Made by a program: the position numbers and the translations under genes
NCBI RefSeq assembly: GCF_000614205.1
Contig: NZ_BAKN01000021.1
Span: forward strand, 1-48,973
Direction: 5' to 3'
From: Hoylesella saccharolytica JCM 17484
GTDB lineage: Bacteria > Bacteroidota > Bacteroidia > Bacteroidales > Bacteroidaceae
Length of the DNA: 48,973 nt
The notes under the pieces: model-generated
Told to the model about the DNA's origin: nothing
Seen by the model: only the letters and a program-made list of their open reading frames with translations
Database searches by the model: none
Shown: positions 45,852-48,973 of the stretch, in pieces
Position numbering within the stretch: position 1 is the first letter of the stretch
Layout: each line of letters opens with the position of its first letter

Positions 45852-45945
45852 TTATCCTGAATACAATCTTTTTGCCTTAAGAGAAGCTAATACCTATTGA
45901 GATTAGATGCGCCCCACTGTGAAGCGGAGCGCATTTGTTTTGTAT
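45852..45945 (+). ncRNA. Candidate small RNA of about 95 nt
   Basis: Transcription from the promoter at 45814-45845 should start near 45852. No reading frame follows; at 45907-45934 ATGCGC pairs with GCGCAT, with an additional CC/GG pair inside, followed by TTTGTTTTG, a plausible terminator. The RNA would end near 45945, 70 bp before the convergent mltG stop. I do not recognise its family; it is too short for a typical 6S RNA. The rest of 45600-46013 shows no gene. Confidence 0.5.
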
Positions 45946-46013
45946 ATACTTATTTGTTGAGAGTTAACATAGATATTTAATTTTACATAACTATGGAGTA
46001 AGTTCAAGATAAC

Positions 46014-47060
46014 TTACTTAATTCCTCGCTCGTTCAATGCTTTTGAGTATTTGGCTGCATTGGTGAGATGCTCTTGATAAGTTTTTGCGAAGTTGTGTGT
46101 ACCGCTGAAATCTTCTTTTGCACACATATAAAGATAGTCGTGACGAGTAAGATTTAAGACGGCATCTATACCTGCAACGGTTGGAATGCGAATGGGACCG
46201 GGAGGAAGACCGGTATTTTTATAAGTGTTATAGGGGCTGTCTATGCGCAGCAAATTATTATAAATACGTTTTAATCCAAACTTTTTCCAAGCATATTTTA
46301 TGGTAGGATCAGCCTGAAGAGGCATTCCGTTGGGATATTCTCCCGTTCTAAGCATGAGTCGGTTATAATACATTCCCGCAATCATAGGCTTTTCCGCATC
46401 ATTCGCTGTTTCTTCATCTACGATGCTTGCCAGCGTAATAACCTGAACGGGAGTCAAGTTTAATACCTGTGCTTTTTCTTTTCTCGCACCATTCCAGAAA
46501 TCTTTACTCTCCTTATCCATTCGTTCGAGAAACTTCTCAGGTGAGATATTCCAGTACACCGCGTATGTGTTGGGAATAAAAATGCAGCTGATGGTGGCTG
46601 TATCATATCCCAACTGGGCACATACTTTAGGACTGGTCAGTACGTGATAAAGCGCTGTGCTGTCCATCATCAGCTTTTTAGAAACTTCTGCCGAGAGCCT
46701 TTCAAGTGTTCTTGTACTGGAAATTGTTAGGCTGACAGGTTCCTGCATACCGTTTTTAAGATGTCGAAATACCGTAAAAGCACCTTGTCCAGGCTTGATG
46801 GCATAACGTCCTTCGCGAATATGTTTGGCGTAAGCACTGTGCCGAGTCAGCGTTCTGAAACCGATCATCGTATGCCGATTGCTGATGGGTTGTAGTTTGG
46901 TATACACCGAATCGATGTTATCGTCAGCGTCGATGTAGACATATTGCGTTGCGGAAAGCGATAGCATCGACGAAAAGAAATAATAATACACGATACCCAG
47001 AATAACCAATACGCATATACCCGCAGGCAACAAGTATCTTTTTATACAGTTGTGGCTCAT
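46014..47060 (-). CDS. mltG: Endolytic murein transglycosylase
   Basis: A 348-residue MltG/YceG-family protein that cleaves nascent glycan strands and may terminate peptidoglycan polymerisation. One N-terminal membrane helix (LLPAGICVLVILGIVYYYFF), a LysM-like region, then VITLASIVDEETANDAEKPM with the catalytic Glu. MPLQADPTIKYA, YNTYKNTGLPPGPIRIPTVA and LYMCAKEDFSGTHNFAKTYQ are family signatures. It is inner-membrane anchored with a periplasmic catalytic domain. TACCTTTG promoter at 47093-47086. Confidence 0.95.
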   Translation of the reverse strand: MSHNCIKRYLLPAGICVLVILGIVYYYFFSSMLSLSATQYVYIDADDNIDSVYTKLQPISNRHTMIGFRTLTRHSAYAKHIREGRYAIKPGQGAFTVFRHLKNGMQEPVSLTISSTRTLERLSAEVSKKLMMDSTALYHVLTSPKVCAQLGYDTATISCIFIPNTYAVYWNISPEKFLERMDKESKDFWNGARKEKAQVLNLTPVQVITLASIVDEETANDAEKPMIAGMYYNRLMLRTGEYPNGMPLQADPTIKYAWKKFGLKRIYNNLLRIDSPYNTYKNTGLPPGPIRIPTVAGIDAVLNLTRHDYLYMCAKEDFSGTHNFAKTYQEHLTNAAKYSKALNERGIK

Positions 47061-47085
47061 ATTTTCTATATATAAAATTCGGCCG

Positions 47086-47093
47086 CAAAGGTA
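47086..47093 (-). promoter_or_regulatory. -7 element for mltG
   Basis: On the minus strand this reads TACCTTTG, 26 bp before the mltG ATG; divergent from the phosphatase promoter. Confidence 0.5.
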
Positions 47094-47135
47094 GCAATTA
47101 AAAATGATAATGGTCGTTGGTAACTGATAAATTTA

Positions 47136-47143
47136 TACCTTTG
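47136..47143 (+). promoter_or_regulatory. -7 element for the HAD phosphatase gene
   Basis: TACCTTTG, 31 bp before the ATG at 47175. TTG at 47117 is 16 bp upstream, a little close for the -33 element. Confidence 0.5.
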
Positions 47144-47174
47144 CAACGATTGTAAAAGGACATCAATTTGACTT

Positions 47175-47822
47175 ATGCAACAGTATGATACATACATTTT
47201 TGATTTAGACGGAACGCTTCTCAATACGCTGACCGACTTGGCTGCCAGTTGCAACTATGCCCTGCGTACGTCGGGGATGCCCGAGCGAACCCTTGAAGAG
47301 GTGAGGCTATTTGTGGGAAACGGAGTGAAAAAACTGATGGAGCGGGCTATTCCCGGCGGAGCCACTCATCCGAAGTTTGGCGAAACCTACGCCGCTTTTC
47401 GTTCGCATTACCTGCAACACGGACTCGACCACACGCAACCTTATCCCGGTGTGATGGAGATGCTTGAAGAACTGGTTCGCCGTCGAAAGCACATTGCTGT
47501 TGTGAGCAATAAGTTTTATGCCGCCACTCAAGAGCTGTGCCAACATTTTTTCGGTTCTTACATCCCGGTAGCCATCGGCGAGCGCGAGGGCATCCGAAAG
47601 AAACCCGCCCCCGATACTGTGCTCGAAGCCCTTTCGCAGCTCGGCGTATCCGAAGCCAATGCGGTGTATGTGGGCGACAGCGATGTGGATATACAAACCG
47701 CCCGAAATTGTGAAATGCCCTGCATCAGTGTATTGTGGGGATTTCGCGACGAGGCTTTTCTCACCCGCTCGGGTGCCACCACCTTTGTCCATTCGCCCCG
47801 AGAGATTATCGATGAAGGATGA
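47175..47822 (+). CDS. gph: HAD-family phosphoglycolate phosphatase-like protein
   Basis: A 215-residue haloacid-dehalogenase hydrolase. Motif I FDLDGTLLNTL (nucleophile and acid Asp), cap domain at about residues 18-85, motif II VVSNK (Ser/Asn), motif III KKPAPDTVLEAL (Lys), motif IV VYVGDSDVDIQTA (Asp pair). These fit Gph-type phosphoglycolate phosphatases, which salvage 2-phosphoglycolate from DNA repair; substrate assignment from sequence alone is weak. GC content is higher than in most neighbouring genes. Confidence 0.88.
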   Translation: MQQYDTYIFDLDGTLLNTLTDLAASCNYALRTSGMPERTLEEVRLFVGNGVKKLMERAIPGGATHPKFGETYAAFRSHYLQHGLDHTQPYPGVMEMLEELVRRRKHIAVVSNKFYAATQELCQHFFGSYIPVAIGEREGIRKKPAPDTVLEALSQLGVSEANAVYVGDSDVDIQTARNCEMPCISVLWGFRDEAFLTRSGATTFVHSPREIIDEG

Positions 47823-47850
47823 AGGATGGGGGCCGCTTATTAATTATAAC

Positions 47851-47930
47851 CCTCCTCTCCCCGTGGTCCCTCCTCGTACTTCACTTTCGAAGTTAGAGAG
47901 AGAGGGCGTCAGAGGGATGAGGAGGAGTTG
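47851..47930. repeat. GC-rich inverted-repeat element
   Basis: CCCTCCTC near 47850 and 47869 faces GAGGGATGAGGAGGAG near 47911, with ACTTC and GAAGT and the long purine run GAGAGAGAGGG between. It can fold into a long imperfect hairpin. It overlaps the last codons of the DUF6261 gene, which read STNSSSSL. Confidence 0.55.
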
Positions 47931-48817
47931 GTGGAGAGCCACTCCTCTCTTCCGCTCTCCTTTTCTTTCACCAAAAACTTTCGTTTACGACCCGAGCCCC
48001 GCGTTTTTCCCGCAAACACAATCGAGCCGGGTAACAATCCCCGTTGCCCTTCCATCTGTCGCAGTTGCGGTTCGAGCAAAGCCGCCATCTCGCGCAACCT
48101 TTTCTCGCGACGCCTTCGGTTCGTGCTTTCCCGGCGCGAGAGTAGCGTACGCATACTGTCTACCTGTGTGTTGTAGGTTGTGATGAGCCTTGTCACTGCC
48201 TCCGACGGCTCCAGATTATCAATTGCGAAGATGCGGTCTGTCACCGCCTTGAGCGCCCCATCCGTTTCCGCTCTCAGCCGCCGCACGTTCGGCCGTTCCG
48301 TTGTCGGCGTCAGCCGTTCCAACCGTTGCATCCACCGCTTGTCAAATGCCACATTGGCCCGTTCCAGCCTGCTGATTACCTCGCTTGCCGCCAGCAGTTG
48401 TACGCTTGCCGCCAGTTCCTTGCTACGCAATTCAGAAATCATCTTCGCCACCAGCCCCGATTCTTTATCATAGTCAGCCCACCGCGCCCGTGGAAACCTA
48501 CCCATAACCTCTTTCATTGCGCGCGCCGCCTCAATCACCTTCTCGTTGTCGCTGTGCAGATGCATTTTTACCAGCAGCTTCAGCATCTGATACGCCTTAT
48601 CGCGCTCGTGGTCTAACTTACGCAAATCGTCTGTTCCATCCTCGCAGCGTGGCGCATTCAGTGACTCCTCCTCGTTTTTAACTGCATTTTTCAGCACCGG
48701 CAGCAGCGGATTCAGCTTCTTCAGATTTGCCTCGCCACACATCCACAAAACGTGGTTAGCAAATTGGGCGTGCTCCATGTCGTGGAGTTTTCCTTTACTA
48801 AATTCATTAATTTTCAT
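47909..48817 (-). CDS. DUF6261-type protein
   Basis: A 302-residue cytoplasmic, helical, Arg/Glu/Leu-rich protein resembling DUF6261 of Bacteroidales. It has a helical N-terminal part (KLHDMEHAQFANHVLWMCGE, LDHERDKAYQMLKLLVKMHL), a middle helical bundle, and a coiled-coil region (ESTNRRRREKRLREMAALLE). Related genes often occur in several copies per genome and function is unknown. The C-terminus reads into the inverted-repeat element at 47851-47930, so the original end may have been replaced. High GC compared with the AT-rich flank (48818-48973). Promoter TATATTTG at 48907-48900. Confidence 0.8.
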   Translation of the reverse strand: MKINEFSKGKLHDMEHAQFANHVLWMCGEANLKKLNPLLPVLKNAVKNEEESLNAPRCEDGTDDLRKLDHERDKAYQMLKLLVKMHLHSDNEKVIEAARAMKEVMGRFPRARWADYDKESGLVAKMISELRSKELAASVQLLAASEVISRLERANVAFDKRWMQRLERLTPTTERPNVRRLRAETDGALKAVTDRIFAIDNLEPSEAVTRLITTYNTQVDSMRTLLSRRESTNRRRREKRLREMAALLEPQLRQMEGQRGLLPGSIVFAGKTRGSGRKRKFLVKEKESGREEWLSTNSSSSL

Positions 48818-48899
48818 AAGTTCTCACTTTAAAGACACAATAAACAAACTCAACTAAGTAAATATAATCAATGTAGAGTTATAATTTTGAAATTATGAG

Positions 48900-48907
48900 C
48901 AAATATA
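48900..48907 (-). promoter_or_regulatory. -7 element for the DUF6261 gene
   Basis: On the minus strand this reads TATATTTG in very AT-rich DNA, 83 bp before the ATG; a -33 element is not clear. Confidence 0.45.
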
Positions 48908-48973
48908 ATCTATTATTCTAAATAATTCTAAGATTATAAGGAAAATTATTTTATTTATATCTATAATTTCAGA

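Overview
The window looks like a chromosomal segment of a Bacteroidales bacterium, most likely of the Prevotella group. The evidence is the promoter type (TTTG, 19-21 bp, then TAnnTTTG, a few bases before transcription starts), the weak use of Shine-Dalgarno sites, and typical families: DUF1573, DUF1599, DUF4494, DUF6261, a thioester-less alpha-2-macroglobulin, a family-1 ECF sigma factor and a GH92 mannosidase. Species assignment is inference. Most of the window is ordinary core genome.

Layout. 0.3-3.1 kb: an ECF sigma factor and a secreted GH92 mannosidase, bracketed by two palindromic repeat arrays. 3.5-8.0 kb: CCA-adding enzyme (minus), then a plus-strand run of a secreted EEP-type endonuclease/phosphatase, two tandem uracil-DNA-glycosylase-superfamily paralogues and uridine kinase. 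8.2-9.5 kb: a secreted coiled-coil protein and a lipoprotein. 9.7-15.7 kb: minus-strand genes xth, DUF4840 lipoprotein, folE, SPOR protein, tpiA, DoxX-like membrane protein, DUF1599 and a small lipoprotein. 16.9-22.8 kb: a complete RND efflux operon (adaptor, pump, outer-membrane channel), then lpxA. 23.9-28.6 kb: lipoprotein, a candidate 36-residue gene, a bleomycin-hydrolase-type peptidase, ispH and a DUF1573 protein. 28.6-37.0 kb: alpha-2-macroglobulin, FtsX/LolE permease, aminotransferase. 37.2-40.7 kb: DUF4494, yggS-type protein, galE, rplU-rpmA. 41.2-45.6 kb: a tRNA methyltransferase and then a 3.6-kb transposon-like unit. 45.8-48.8 kb: a candidate small RNA, mltG, a Gph-type phosphatase and a DUF6261 protein.

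Three things stand out. First, at least five intergenic loci hold arrays of short palindromes or near-palindromes spaced about 20-22 bp apart (exactly 22 bp at 34.3 and 39.7 kb); each locus has its own sequence but the architecture is shared, and a sixth array has a 16-18 bp spacing. I cannot assign these to a known repeat class. Second, a unit from 41,984 to 45,591 has 20-bp perfect inverted ends and an 8-bp target duplication; it contains one whole IS4-type element, a decapitated second transposase and one and a bit TraB/GumN genes. Third, seven single-base indels break six genes (cca, tpiA, the DoxX-like gene, the RND pump twice, the aminotransferase, the IS transposase). Because several of these genes are housekeeping genes, sequencing or assembly error is the simplest explanation, and I annotate them as full-length genes with the break noted.
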